From Burkholderiaceae bacterium (GTDB lineage Bacteria > Pseudomonadota > Gammaproteobacteria > Burkholderiales > Burkholderiaceae_C), in NCBI GenBank assembly GCA_024235855.1, contig JACKLN010000007.1, forward strand, positions 1-64,000: a DNA stretch of 64,000 bases, given 5' to 3'. How positions within the stretch are numbered: the stretch's first letter is position 1; each line of letters opens with the position of its first letter. The position numbers were made by a program, and so were the translations under genes. Below, in pieces: positions 17,941-29,014 of this stretch. The notes beneath the pieces were generated by a model. The model did not search any database. It was not told the origin of the DNA and saw only the letters and a program-made list of their open reading frames with translations.

Positions 17941-19170
17941 TCAGGACCGGTAGTCGGCGTTGATGCTGACGTAATCGTGCGACAGGTCGCAGGTCCACAC
18001 CGAGGTCGACGCGCCGCCGCGGTGCAGGTCCACGCGCACGGTGATCTCGGCCTGCTTCATCACCCGCTGGCCGTCTTCCTCACGGTAGTCGGGGTGGCGG
18101 CCACCGCCACGGGCCACGTGCACGTCGTCGAGGAACAGGTCGATCGTGGTCTGGTCGAGGTCGGCGATGCCCGCATAGCCCACGGCCGCCAGGATGCGGC
18201 CCAGGTTGGGGTCGCTGGCAAAGAAGGCGGTCTTGACCAGCGGCGAGTGCGCGATGGCGTAGGCCACCTGGCGGCATTCAGATTCGCTGCGGCCACCATC
18301 CACCTGCACGGTGATGAACTTGGTGGCGCCTTCGCCGTCGCGCACGATGGCCTGGGCCAGCTGCGTGGCCACCTCGAACACCGCCTGCGCCAGCACGCGG
18401 CCGGCCGGTGTCTCCAGGCCGGTGATGGGCGCATGGCCGGCGCGACCGGTGGCCATCAGCACGAAGGCGTCGTTGGTGGACGTGTCGCCGTCGATGGTGA
18501 TGCGGTTGAAGCTGCGGTCGGCCGCGGCGCGCACCAGCACCTGCGCCACGCCCGGGGAGAGCACCGCGTCGGTGCCGATGAAGCCCAGCATGGTGGCCAT
18601 GTTGGGGCGGATCATGCCGGCGCCCTTGGCGATGCCGGTCACGGTGACGGTGCGACCATCGATGTCCACCTGCCGCGAACAGGCCTTGGGCAGCGTGTCC
18701 GTGGTCATGATGCCTTCGGCGGCCTGGGCCCAGCGGTCGTCGGCCAAGTCGGCCCAGGCTGCGGGCAACCCCGCGACGATGCGCGCCACGGGCAGCGGTT
18801 CCATGATCACGCCGGTGGAGAACGGCAGCACCTGCGCCGGCGTGCAACCGGCCAGGCGGGCCACGGCGTCGCAGGTCTCTCGCGCGGCGGCCAGACCGGG
18901 CGCGCCGGTGCCGGCGTTGGCGTTGCCGGTGTTGACCACCAGCGCGCGCACGCCCGCACCACCGGCCAGGTGCTCGCGGCAGACCTGCACCGGCGCCGCG
19001 CAGAAGCGGTTGGTGGTGAAGACGCCGGCCACCGCTGCACCGTCGTCGAGCGCAAAGACGACGAGATCGCGTCGGTTGGCCTTGCGCACACCGGCCATCG
19101 CGGTGCCGATGCGCAGGCCCGGCACGGGCAGCAGCATGGCGGCATCGGGAGCGACGAGATTCACGGGCAT
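17941..19170 (-). CDS. argJ: Bifunctional glutamate N-acetyltransferase/amino-acid acetyltransferase ArgJ
   Basis: 409 residues from ATG 19170 (MPVNLVAPD), the usual family start; a GTG twelve codons upstream also exists. The self-cleavage motif of ArgJ is present: KGAGMIRPNMATMLGF, where the Thr after MA becomes the N-terminal nucleophile of the beta chain. Other family landmarks are VVNTGNANAGTG, RSFNRITIDGDTSTND, and the terminal SHDYVSINADYRS. It transfers acetyl from N-acetylornithine to glutamate, recycling the acetyl group in arginine synthesis. argB, the next enzyme, lies 29 kb away at 48-49 kb. Confidence 0.97.
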   Translation of the reverse strand: MPVNLVAPDAAMLLPVPGLRIGTAMAGVRKANRRDLVVFALDDGAAVAGVFTTNRFCAAPVQVCREHLAGGAGVRALVVNTGNANAGTGAPGLAAARETCDAVARLAGCTPAQVLPFSTGVIMEPLPVARIVAGLPAAWADLADDRWAQAAEGIMTTDTLPKACSRQVDIDGRTVTVTGIAKGAGMIRPNMATMLGFIGTDAVLSPGVAQVLVRAAADRSFNRITIDGDTSTNDAFVLMATGRAGHAPITGLETPAGRVLAQAVFEVATQLAQAIVRDGEGATKFITVQVDGGRSESECRQVAYAIAHSPLVKTAFFASDPNLGRILAAVGYAGIADLDQTTIDLFLDDVHVARGGGRHPDYREEDGQRVMKQAEITVRVDLHRGGASTSVWTCDLSHDYVSINADYRS

Positions 19171-19416
19171 GGCTGTCGGGGTGATGGTTGGAAAAGGGAT
19201 GGACACATTGTGGCATCACCCCCTCGGATGCGGGGATCGGCACGCGATGTGCATGGGCCGCACCGCGTGCTTCAGGGTTACTCCTCGAACGAACGACGAG
19301 GTCGCCCGGCACCATCGATCGGCTTGCCGGCAGGGTGATCCCACTGCCGCAGGTCCCATGCATGCCGCCGGCTACACCGGCGGCCAATCAACGCTGCAAA
19401 GTCCCTGGAGGTCTGC

Positions 19417-22020
19417 ATGATTCGAACTCGTACGGCGGTCGCGCTCGCGGCCCTGGCCGTGATGACGTGGGGTGCCCACGCCGCTTCGCCCGCCGCGATG
19501 AAGGTGCCTGCGGCCGCGGCCGAAGGTGGCCGGCTGTGGTTCGTCGAACTCGCCGGTGCGCCGGTGGCCGACGGCCGCACACGTGCCGCGGTGCTGTCCG
19601 AGAAGGCGGCCTTCCGCGCCGCGGCCCGTGCCGCCGGCGTGAAGTTCAAGGAGCGCCGCGCGTTCGACACGCTGTTCAACGGGTTCTCGGTCGAAGTGGA
19701 CACGGCCAACCGGGCCAAGCTGCTGCGCCTGAAGGGCGTGAAGGCCATGTACCCGGTGCAGATCATCGAGCGGCCCGCGGTGGCCCAGGCCGGTGACAGC
19801 GCGCCCGACCTGGCCTTTGCCCTGTCGCTCACCGGCGCCGACATCGCCCAGAACCAGCTCGGCCTCAGCGGCGCCGGCGTCAAGGTCGGCATCATCGACA
19901 CCGGCATCGACATCGACCACCCCGCCTTCGGCGGCAGCGGCACGCCGGGCACCACGCCGTTCCCGTCGGCGCGCGTGATCGCCGGCTACGACCTGGTCGG
20001 TGACAACTACAACGCCGGCGGTACGCCGGAGCAGCAGATTCCGGTGCCCGACGAGAACCCGGACGATTGCGGGGGCCACGGCACGCACGTGGCCGGCATC
20101 GTGGGTGCCGACGGCGGTGGCCTCAAGGGCGTGGCGCCCGGGGTCACCTTCGGCGCCTACCGGGTCTTCGGCTGCGCCGGCTCGTCGTCGTCCGACGTCA
20201 TCGTCGAGGCGCTGGAGCGCGCCTATGCCGACGGCATGCAGGTCATCAACCAGAGCCTGGGTGCAGCGCGCCAGTGGCCGCAGTACCCGACGGCCCAGGC
20301 CTCGAGCCGACTGACCGCCAAGGGCGTGGTCATGGTCGCCTCCACCGGCAACAACGGCCCGCAGGGGTCGTCGCCCGACGGCCTGTGGGCTGCCGGCGCG
20401 CCGGGCACGGGCAGCAAGGTCATCGCCACCGCGTCGTTCGACAACGCGCAGCGTTCGTTCACGGTCAACGGCACGCCCTATGGCTTCAACCCGGCCACCG
20501 GGTCGCCGCTGCCGCCCACCGAGGGCAGCCTGCCGATGGCCAAGACCGGCACGCCCGCCACCACCAACGATGGCTGCAACCCGATCGCCGAAGACCTGAC
20601 GGGCAAGGCGGTGCTGATCCGCCGCGGTGCATGCTCGTTCTACATCAAGGCCAGCAACGCCCAGGCCGCCGGTGCGGCGGCCATGGTGCTCTACAACAAT
20701 GCCGCTGGCGCACTGAACCCCACCGTCGCCGGCGACCCGCCGATCACGATCCCCGTGGTGGCCATCACGGCGGCCCAGGGTGCGGTGCTCGACGCTGCCA
20801 TCGCCGGGGGCGAGACGATGCTGAACTGGTCGCCCGACGCCGTGGGTTACCCTTTCGGCACCGGTGGCCTGATCTCCGGCTTCAGTTCCTTCGGCATGGC
20901 CGCGGACCTGAGCATCAAGCCGCAGATCGGCGCCCCGGGCGGTGGCATCCTGTCGGCCTACCCGCTGGAGTCGGGCGGTGCTGCGGTGCTCTCGGGCACG
21001 TCGATGTCGGCGCCGCACGTGGCCGGTGGCGTGGCCCTGCTGTTGCAGGCCAAGCCCAAGCTGCGCCCGGCCGCGGTCCAGAGCCGCATCCAGAACACGG
21101 CCGATCCGAAGAACTGGTCGGGCAACCCCGACCTCGGCTTCCTGGATCACGCGTTCCGCCAGGGTGCCGGCATGCTGGACGTGGTGGGTGCGGTGACGGC
21201 CACGGCCACGGTGTCGCCGAGCCAGATCAGCACCGGCGAAAGCGCCAGCGGCTCGCATCTGCAGAAGCTGACGGTTCGCAACCTGTCGCTGTCACCGGCC
21301 ACGTACACGGTGGGTCATGTGGCAGGCCTCGCCGCGGGGCCGAACCAGATCGGGACCGGCACCTCGTACGCGCCCACGGGCTACTACTACGCGCCGGGCA
21401 CGGTCACCTTCAGCCAGGACACGCTGACGATCCCGCCGCTGGGCAGCGCCACCGTGGACGTGATCATCACGGCCGACGAGACCCTGCCCGACCGTGCGCT
21501 CTACGGCGGCTACGTCACCTTCACGCCGCAGGGCGCAGGCACACCGATGAGCGTGCCCTACGCCGGCTTCAAGGGTGACTACCAGACCACGCAGGTCCTC
21601 ACGCCCACGGCCAACGGATTCCCGTGGCTGGCCACGCTGGCCGGTGGCAGTTACACCAACCAGCCGGAGGGCGCGACCTACACGATGGCCGACGGGAATA
21701 TCCCGTACTTCCTGATGCACCTCGACCACCTGTCGCGGCGCATCACGCTGGAGGCCTTCGATGCGGTCAGCGGCAAGGCGATGGGCAAGGTCAGCCAGGA
21801 CGAGTATGTCTCCCGCAACTCGACCCCGGGCGGCTTCTTCGCCTTCACCTGGGACGGCGTGACCTTCCGCGGCAAGCCCGGCAACCCGGTGGGCGTCAAG
21901 GAAGTGCCCAACGGCCAGTACGTGGTCAAGGTGTCGGTGCTCAAGGCGCTGGGTGACGAGAGCAACCCGGCCCACTGGGAGACCTGGACGTCGCCGACGA
22001 TCACGGTCGCGCGTCCCTGA
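19417..22020 (+). CDS. Secreted S8 (subtilisin-like) serine protease with PA domain
   Basis: 867 residues. Signal peptide MIRTRTAVALAALAVMTWGA..HA is followed by an inhibitor I9-like propeptide (about 37-120). The catalytic triad is Asp161 (VGIIDTGIDI), His221 (GGHGTHVAG) and Ser529 (SGTSMSAPH), with oxyanion Asn312 (STGNNGP). A protease-associated domain is inserted at about 370-470 (GKAVLIRRGACSFYIKASNA). Residues 600-867 hold Fn3-like beta domains. No PEP-CTERM or autotransporter domain is present, so it is probably released through Sec and type II secretion. The ribosome site CTGGAGG precedes ATG 19417. It converges on a PEP-CTERM protease gene and shares its terminator. Confidence 0.92.
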   Translation: MIRTRTAVALAALAVMTWGAHAASPAAMKVPAAAAEGGRLWFVELAGAPVADGRTRAAVLSEKAAFRAAARAAGVKFKERRAFDTLFNGFSVEVDTANRAKLLRLKGVKAMYPVQIIERPAVAQAGDSAPDLAFALSLTGADIAQNQLGLSGAGVKVGIIDTGIDIDHPAFGGSGTPGTTPFPSARVIAGYDLVGDNYNAGGTPEQQIPVPDENPDDCGGHGTHVAGIVGADGGGLKGVAPGVTFGAYRVFGCAGSSSSDVIVEALERAYADGMQVINQSLGAARQWPQYPTAQASSRLTAKGVVMVASTGNNGPQGSSPDGLWAAGAPGTGSKVIATASFDNAQRSFTVNGTPYGFNPATGSPLPPTEGSLPMAKTGTPATTNDGCNPIAEDLTGKAVLIRRGACSFYIKASNAQAAGAAAMVLYNNAAGALNPTVAGDPPITIPVVAITAAQGAVLDAAIAGGETMLNWSPDAVGYPFGTGGLISGFSSFGMAADLSIKPQIGAPGGGILSAYPLESGGAAVLSGTSMSAPHVAGGVALLLQAKPKLRPAAVQSRIQNTADPKNWSGNPDLGFLDHAFRQGAGMLDVVGAVTATATVSPSQISTGESASGSHLQKLTVRNLSLSPATYTVGHVAGLAAGPNQIGTGTSYAPTGYYYAPGTVTFSQDTLTIPPLGSATVDVIITADETLPDRALYGGYVTFTPQGAGTPMSVPYAGFKGDYQTTQVLTPTANGFPWLATLAGGSYTNQPEGATYTMADGNIPYFLMHLDHLSRRITLEAFDAVSGKAMGKVSQDEYVSRNSTPGGFFAFTWDGVTFRGKPGNPVGVKEVPNGQYVVKVSVLKALGDESNPAHWETWTSPTITVARP

Positions 22021-22067
22021 CCTCCACCGGCTCCGGGCGGCAACGCCCGGGCCGGCGTCAACGAAAA

Positions 22068-22101
22068 GGGCCCCTGCCTTGCGGCAGGGGCCCCATTTTT
22101 T
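22068..22101. terminator. Bidirectional intrinsic terminator between the two protease genes
   Basis: An 11-bp GC stem (GGGCCCCTGCC, 22068-22078, with GGCAGGGGCCC, 22083-22093) closes a TTGC loop and is followed by CATTTTTT. On the other strand the same stem is followed by TTTT (AAAA at 22064-22067), so it can stop transcription from both converging genes. Confidence 0.85.
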
Positions 22102-22142
22102 CGTCCTGCGGCGCCGGCGGCCCGGCGCCGTGGGTGTCGCGA

Positions 22143-23219
22143 TCAGGTGCGGCGGCGGCGGGCGGCGCCAGCCACGGCCAGCAGGCCCATGGCCATCAGG
22201 CCGTAGGTACCGGGTTCCGGCACCGCGACCACCGAGTTGATCCAGGCCGCCTGGGCGTAGACCGCCGTGGAGCCCGACAGGTCACCGTAGCTGCTGGACA
22301 CGGCGCTGTTGACGTCGCAGCTTGGCGTGATGCGCCCCTGGCAGAACTGCCAACCCCAGGAGTGCACACCGGCGACGAGCCACTCGCTGCCGTTCCAGAC
22401 GAAGTCCGGGCCACCGGAGTCGCCGCCGGCGATCAGCGCCTCGTCGGCACCGAGACCGGTCGAACTGGAGAAGGACGCGCCCGAGGTGTTCGCCAGCCGT
22501 TGCAGCGTGTTGTTCCGCAACGTGCCGTTGTCGAAGTCGAACACGTACTCGTCACCGTCATAGGTCCAGCCGTTGCCCGGCGTGTGCGCCTCGTCGAAGG
22601 CCACGATGCCCACGTCGGCTTCGTTCCAGCCGTAGTGCGCCCAACCCCACTCGTTCCAGTTCGGGTTGCCCGAGGCATCGCCGGTGCCCGTGGTGCCGTA
22701 GCCCATGATCAGCATCTGCGAGCCCACGTTGTTCGTGGTGCTGATGTTGAAGCCCTGGATGTCGGTGACAGGCGCATCGAGTTCGATGATGGCCATGTCG
22801 GCGCCGGTGCCCAGCGTGCCGGTCCACGATGCATGCACATGCGCGGTCGCGGCGCCACGTGTGGCCTTGGCCACATCGTCGTAGACGCCGAATTCGACGG
22901 TCATGACGTTGAAGTCGTCGGCACAGTGCGCGGCCGTCAGCACGTAGCGCCCGCCCGACAGCAGCGCGCCGGAGCAGACGTAGAACCCGTTGCCGAGGTC
23001 ACCGTCGTTGTCGAACGACAGACGCGCCAGGCCGTCGAAGCTGACGCCGTTGAACTGCATGCCGTCGGTCAGCCGCCACTCGCTGGGCGGCGACGTGTGC
23101 GACGTCAGCGGCGTCACGCCGGCCGCCGGCACGAACAGCGGCATCGTCGTCCGCTGCGATGCGGCCAGCGCGCCCCCCGCCGCAGCCATGGCCACGGCCG
23201 CGGCGATGGCGCCGCGCAT
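22143..23219 (-). CDS. Trypsin-like serine protease with PEP-CTERM sorting signal
   Basis: 358 residues from ATG 23219 (GAGGGA ribosome site). A signal peptide is followed by a chymotrypsin-fold protease: His98 in LTAAHC, Asp141 in GADMAIIEL, Ser268 in GGDSGGP. The C-terminus is a textbook PEP-CTERM tag: VPEPGTYGLM (Pro334-Glu335-Pro336), a hydrophobic stretch, then RRRRT. This predicts processing and surface delivery by an exosortase; xrtB is encoded at the start of this window. A section rich in Asn, Trp and Gly (about 180-240) is inserted between Asp and Ser. A GG-N10-GC element lies upstream. The protein substrate is unknown. Confidence 0.92.
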   Translation of the reverse strand: MRGAIAAAVAMAAAGGALAASQRTTMPLFVPAAGVTPLTSHTSPPSEWRLTDGMQFNGVSFDGLARLSFDNDGDLGNGFYVCSGALLSGGRYVLTAAHCADDFNVMTVEFGVYDDVAKATRGAATAHVHASWTGTLGTGADMAIIELDAPVTDIQGFNISTTNNVGSQMLIMGYGTTGTGDASGNPNWNEWGWAHYGWNEADVGIVAFDEAHTPGNGWTYDGDEYVFDFDNGTLRNNTLQRLANTSGASFSSSTGLGADEALIAGGDSGGPDFVWNGSEWLVAGVHSWGWQFCQGRITPSCDVNSAVSSSYGDLSGSTAVYAQAAWINSVVAVPEPGTYGLMAMGLLAVAGAARRRRT

Positions 23220-23266
23220 GAATTTCCCTCGTTGTGTCACTGTGGTGCTCTCCAGAATGGTGAATG

Positions 23267-23281
23267 GCGACAGGTTCGCCA
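23267..23281 (-). promoter_or_regulatory. Candidate sigma-54 promoter for the PEP-CTERM protease
   Basis: On the minus strand TGGCGAACCTGTCGC has TGGC at -24, GG-N10-GC spacing, and TCGC (for TTGC) at -12. Transcription would begin near 23255, about 36 bases before the ATG. The element is also partly palindromic (GGCGA...TCGCC), which could be an alternative reason for its pattern. A comparable element precedes the eps operon. Confidence 0.3.
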
Positions 23282-23446
23282 GCAATTCACATGCCGAGTC
23301 GGCACCGGTTGGCGGCGGCCATGGGCATGCACGCCGATTCTGGTCACGGACGAGACGTTCGTTTCGGCGCACCCCCTGGACGGGGGGTCGAAGCAGCACG
23401 GGCGTCAGCGCCGCAGCGGTAACACGCCGTGCTCAGTGCGCTCGAT

Positions 23447-26182
<2,736 letters not shown>

Positions 26183-26315
26183 GAATGCGTCACCGCGGAG
26201 GGCCGCAGCGCGGGCCGGTGCCCCGCGTAGGCGGGCCACGGCAGAACGCAAGGCCGGAGCATCGGATGTGGAGGCGCCCGCCGGGTCTTCAAGCCGGCAC
26301 CCCGAGATCAACGGA

Positions 26316-27275
26316 TCAGTTTATCACCCGGGGTCCGGCCTGCCCGGCCAGGAAGCGCGCCGGATTCTGAGGAACGCCCTGCACCAGCACCTCGAAATGC
26401 AGGTGCGGCCCGGTGGACCGGCCGGTGCTGCCGACATCACCGATGTGCTGTTCGCGACGCACGATGTCCCCCGGCTGCACGCGCGTCTGCGACAGATGGG
26501 CGTAGCGCGTGAGCAGGTCGTTGCCGTGGTCCAGCGTCAACAGGTTGCCGTACTCGGGGTGGCGTTCGACGCCGACGACGACCCCGCCTGCGGCCGCATG
26601 CACCGGCGTGCCGGTCGGCGCCGGGAAGTCGAGCCCGGTGTGCAGCGCCCGGCGGCCGTTGAAGGGGTCGTACCGGAAGCCGAAGCGCGAGCCGATGGGG
26701 CCATCCACCGGCGTGCTGCTGGGCACCAGCAGGGCCTGCAGGCGGTGCTCCATCAGGCGCGACTCGGCCAGCGTGAAGATGTCGGCATTCAGCAGCGCCG
26801 AGGCGTCGAGCTCGTCGAGCAATGCGGCCAGCGCCTCGGACGACGGCCTGGGCAGGGTCGTGGCCGGGCCGCCCTTGGCGGCGTCCTCGGGCGCATCGAG
26901 CGCAGGTGCCGACGCGGCCGGAGCGGGCTGCAGGTCCTCCGGCTTCACGCCGGCGAGTTGGGAGACGCGGTCGCCCATCATCTGCAGGGTCACCAGACGC
27001 GCCTGCAGCTCGCCAACCCGCTGCGCCATCGCGTCCAGGTTCTCCTGCATGTAGCGCTCGCGTTCGGCCAGATCGTCGCGCACGACCCAGCGCACGAGCT
27101 GGCTGACCACCGGCCAGCCCTCGCGCGCCGCCTGCAGGAAGAAGTAGTGGTACACCGCGCCAGAGATCAGCAGCAGCGTCAGCACGACGCCCAGGGCGCC
27201 CAGCACCAGCTGCCAGCGCCGCAGGTGCACGACCTTTGTCCGCGCGAGCGTGCCGTGGGTGACCAGGATCTGCAT
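26316..27275 (-). CDS. M23 (LytM-type) metallopeptidase, membrane-anchored
   Basis: 319 residues. A single N-terminal membrane anchor (LVLGALGVVLTLLLISGAVY) is followed by a predicted coiled coil (DDLAERERYMQENLDAMAQR...) and a linker. The C-terminal LytM domain has the zinc ligands in LHTGLDFPAPTG and GPHLHFEV plus the catalytic-region His in YAHLSQT. Such proteins cut peptidoglycan cross-links or, when degenerate, activate amidases; all key residues are present here. It lies between secA and a divergent DciA-like gene, a conserved betaproteobacterial arrangement. Confidence 0.92.
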   Translation of the reverse strand: MQILVTHGTLARTKVVHLRRWQLVLGALGVVLTLLLISGAVYHYFFLQAAREGWPVVSQLVRWVVRDDLAERERYMQENLDAMAQRVGELQARLVTLQMMGDRVSQLAGVKPEDLQPAPAASAPALDAPEDAAKGGPATTLPRPSSEALAALLDELDASALLNADIFTLAESRLMEHRLQALLVPSSTPVDGPIGSRFGFRYDPFNGRRALHTGLDFPAPTGTPVHAAAGGVVVGVERHPEYGNLLTLDHGNDLLTRYAHLSQTRVQPGDIVRREQHIGDVGSTGRSTGPHLHFEVLVQGVPQNPARFLAGQAGPRVIN

Positions 27276-27292
27276 CGCTACACTGCGCTGCG

Positions 27293-27625
27293 ATGAAGCC
27301 GCTGCCCCGCCGCGCCCCGCTGCCCCGGTTGTCGGTGCCCATGGCCGATGCGCTGGCCGGGCACGAAGGGCTGGGCAGCCTGTTGCAGCGCATCCAGGCC
27401 TCCAATGCGCGCCTGGCCGATGCCCGTGCGGTGCTGCCAGCCGGGCTGGCCGCCCATGTGTCGGCCGGGCCGTTGGACGAGAGCGGCTGGACGTTGCTGG
27501 CCCGCAGTGGCTCGGCCGCAGCCAAGCTCAGGCAGTGCCTGCCCGGGATCCAGCAGCGGCTGACCCAGCAGGGCTGGCCCGAGGTCCCGATCCGGGTGAA
27601 GGTTCACGTGTCGCGCGAGGTCTGA
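27293..27625 (+). CDS. DUF721/DciA-like protein
   Basis: 110 residues. The pattern LSVPMADALAGHEGLGSLLQRIQ, then LAAHVSAGPLDESGWTLLARSGSAAAKLRQCLPGI, fits the DUF721 KH-like fold. DciA members load the replicative helicase DnaB in bacteria lacking DnaC/DnaI; short proteobacterial DUF721 proteins like this one are not all proven loaders. It is divergent from the M23 peptidase gene with only 17 bases between the two start codons, so their promoters must overlap each other's coding starts. Confidence 0.75.
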   Translation: MKPLPRRAPLPRLSVPMADALAGHEGLGSLLQRIQASNARLADARAVLPAGLAAHVSAGPLDESGWTLLARSGSAAAKLRQCLPGIQQRLTQQGWPEVPIRVKVHVSREV

Positions 27626-27646
27626 TCGGGCGTGGCCCGACGGGCG

Positions 27647-27722
27647 TGGTGCCGGCTGTCCGGATCGAACGGACGACCTTCCGCTTACAAGGCGGGTGCT
27701 CTACCAGCTGAGCTAAGCCGGC
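27647..27722 (-). tRNA. tRNA-Thr (anticodon TGT)
   Basis: 76 bases including an encoded CCA. The acceptor stem GCCGGCT/AGCCGGC is perfect. The D arm (GCTC...GAGC), T arm (GTCCG-TTCGATC-CGGAC) and anticodon loop CTTGTAA read as TGT, decoding ACA. The first pair of the anticodon stem (C27-A43) is a mismatch. It is transcribed from the same strand as the sspB/sspA genes that precede it. Confidence 0.93.
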
Positions 27723-27771
27723 GCGAACGCGAATTCTAGGGGGCATGCTGCCCCACGCCGGTATGCGGACG

Positions 27772-28314
27772 TTACTTGACGCGCTTCAGCGCAGGCCGCC
27801 CGCCACCGGCCGGCGGCGGCACCGGCGGCTCGTCCTCGCTGCCGCTGTCGGGTTGGACGGCGGGAGCGGGCGGCTCGGCCGGCGCCGCGTCGTCGCTCGT
27901 GGCCAGCCGCAGGCCCCGGCCCCCGGCACTGCCGCTTGCAGCGGCACTCGTCTCGGTGTCGGCCGGCGCCGTGGCGCCGGCATCGCTGGGCGCCGGGAAG
28001 GCCATGCCCTGCCCGGTCTCACGGGCGTAGATGGCCACGACGTGGTCCACCGGCACGATGATCTCGCGCGCCGAACCGCCGAACCTGGCGCGGAACTCGA
28101 TGAACTCGTTGCCCAGCTTCAGCCCCGAGGTGGCCTCGAAGCCGATGTTGAGCACGATCTCGTTGTTCTTGACGTACTCCAGCGGCACCTGCACGCGCTG
28201 GTCCACGTGCACCGCGATGTACGGCGTGAAGCCGTTGTCGGTGCACCAGTCGTGCAGCGCCCGCAGCAGGTACGGGCGCGTGGAGGTGCCTTGACTGTCG
28301 GAGGCCTGCGTCAT
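27772..28314 (-). CDS. sspB: ClpXP protease specificity-enhancing factor SspB
   Basis: 180 residues from ATG 28314 (MTQASDSQGTSTRPYLLRAL). The folded adaptor domain (YIAVHVDQRVQVPLEYVKNNEIVLNIG, then LKLGNEFIEFRARFGG) binds ssrA-tagged and other substrates. After a long Ala/Pro-rich linker the C-terminus ends GGRPALKRVK, matching the ClpX-docking tail of E. coli SspB. It lies 11 bases after sspA, the usual pair. Confidence 0.95.
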   Translation of the reverse strand: MTQASDSQGTSTRPYLLRALHDWCTDNGFTPYIAVHVDQRVQVPLEYVKNNEIVLNIGFEATSGLKLGNEFIEFRARFGGSAREIIVPVDHVVAIYARETGQGMAFPAPSDAGATAPADTETSAAASGSAGGRGLRLATSDDAAPAEPPAPAVQPDSGSEDEPPVPPPAGGGRPALKRVK

Positions 28315-28325
28315 GCCCGCCGAGC

Positions 28326-28937
28326 TTACTTGCGCATCACCTTCTCGGACGGCGTCAGCGCCTCGATGTAGGCCGGGCGCGAGAAGATGCGCTCGGCGTA
28401 CTTCAGCAGCGGCACGGCGTTCTTGCTGAGGTCGATGCCGTAGTAGTCCAGGCGCCACAGCAGCGGCGCGATGGCGACGTCGAGCATGCTGAAGTCGTCG
28501 CCCAGCATGTACTTGTTCTTCAGGAAGATCGGCGCCAGCTGAAGCAGCCGCTCGCGGATCTGCGTGCGCGCCTTCTCGAGCTGCTTGTCGGTGGCCTTGA
28601 CGCCGCGGCCCTCGAGCAGGTTCACGTGCGCGAACAGTTCCTTCTCGAAGTTGAAGAGGAACAGCCGCACCCGCGCGCGCGCCACCGGGTCACCCGGCAT
28701 CAGCTGCGGGTGCGGGAAGCGCTCGTCGATGTACTCGTTGATGATGTGCGACTCGTACAGGATGAGGTCCCGTTCGACGAGGATGGGCACCTCGTTGTAC
28801 GGGTTCATCAGCGCGATGTCTTCGGGCTTGGCGAACAGGTCGACGTCGCGGATCTCGAAGTCCATGCCCTTTTCGAACAGCACGAAGCGGCAGCGGTGCG
28901 AATAGGGGCAGGTGGTCCCGGAGTAAAGCACCATCAT
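28326..28937 (-). CDS. sspA: Stringent starvation protein A (glutathione S-transferase fold)
   Basis: 203 residues, beginning MMVLYSGTTCPYSHRCRFVL. It has the thioredoxin-like N-domain (MNPYNEVPILVERDLILYESH) and all-helical C-domain of SspA. SspA is an RNA-polymerase-associated protein that affects stationary-phase and acid-stress transcription and lacks GST activity. It forms an operon with sspB. An AGGGAG ribosome site lies ahead of the ATG. It is downstream of petABC on the same strand but separated by a hairpin. Confidence 0.93.
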   Translation of the reverse strand: MMVLYSGTTCPYSHRCRFVLFEKGMDFEIRDVDLFAKPEDIALMNPYNEVPILVERDLILYESHIINEYIDERFPHPQLMPGDPVARARVRLFLFNFEKELFAHVNLLEGRGVKATDKQLEKARTQIRERLLQLAPIFLKNKYMLGDDFSMLDVAIAPLLWRLDYYGIDLSKNAVPLLKYAERIFSRPAYIEALTPSEKVMRK

Positions 28938-28960
28938 GGTGTCGGTCTCCCTCTATAAAT

Positions 28961-28996
28961 GAATGAACGCAGTGGGTGCTGGGCGCACCCACTGCG
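28961..28996 (-). terminator. Hairpin after petC
   Basis: A perfect 12-bp stem (CGCAGTGGGTGC, 28968-28979, pairing with 28985-28996, 5-base loop) lies 18 bases beyond the petC stop. On the minus strand it is followed by TTCATTCATTTATAG, T-rich but interrupted. It probably ends petABC transcription, leaving sspA to its own promoter. Confidence 0.6.
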
Positions 28997-29014
28997 CTGT
29001 CGGGTCCGGGCGTC

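Noticed and set aside
16660..19338. An 892-codon open frame on the plus strand
   Set aside because: Antisense to the MFS transporter and argJ; Gln/His/Arg/Gly-rich with no family signature.
23370..23390. ACCCCC...GGGGGT hairpin after secA as a terminator
   Set aside because: It lies upstream of secA's stop-proximal neighbour without a T-run on either strand and far from a clear 3' end.
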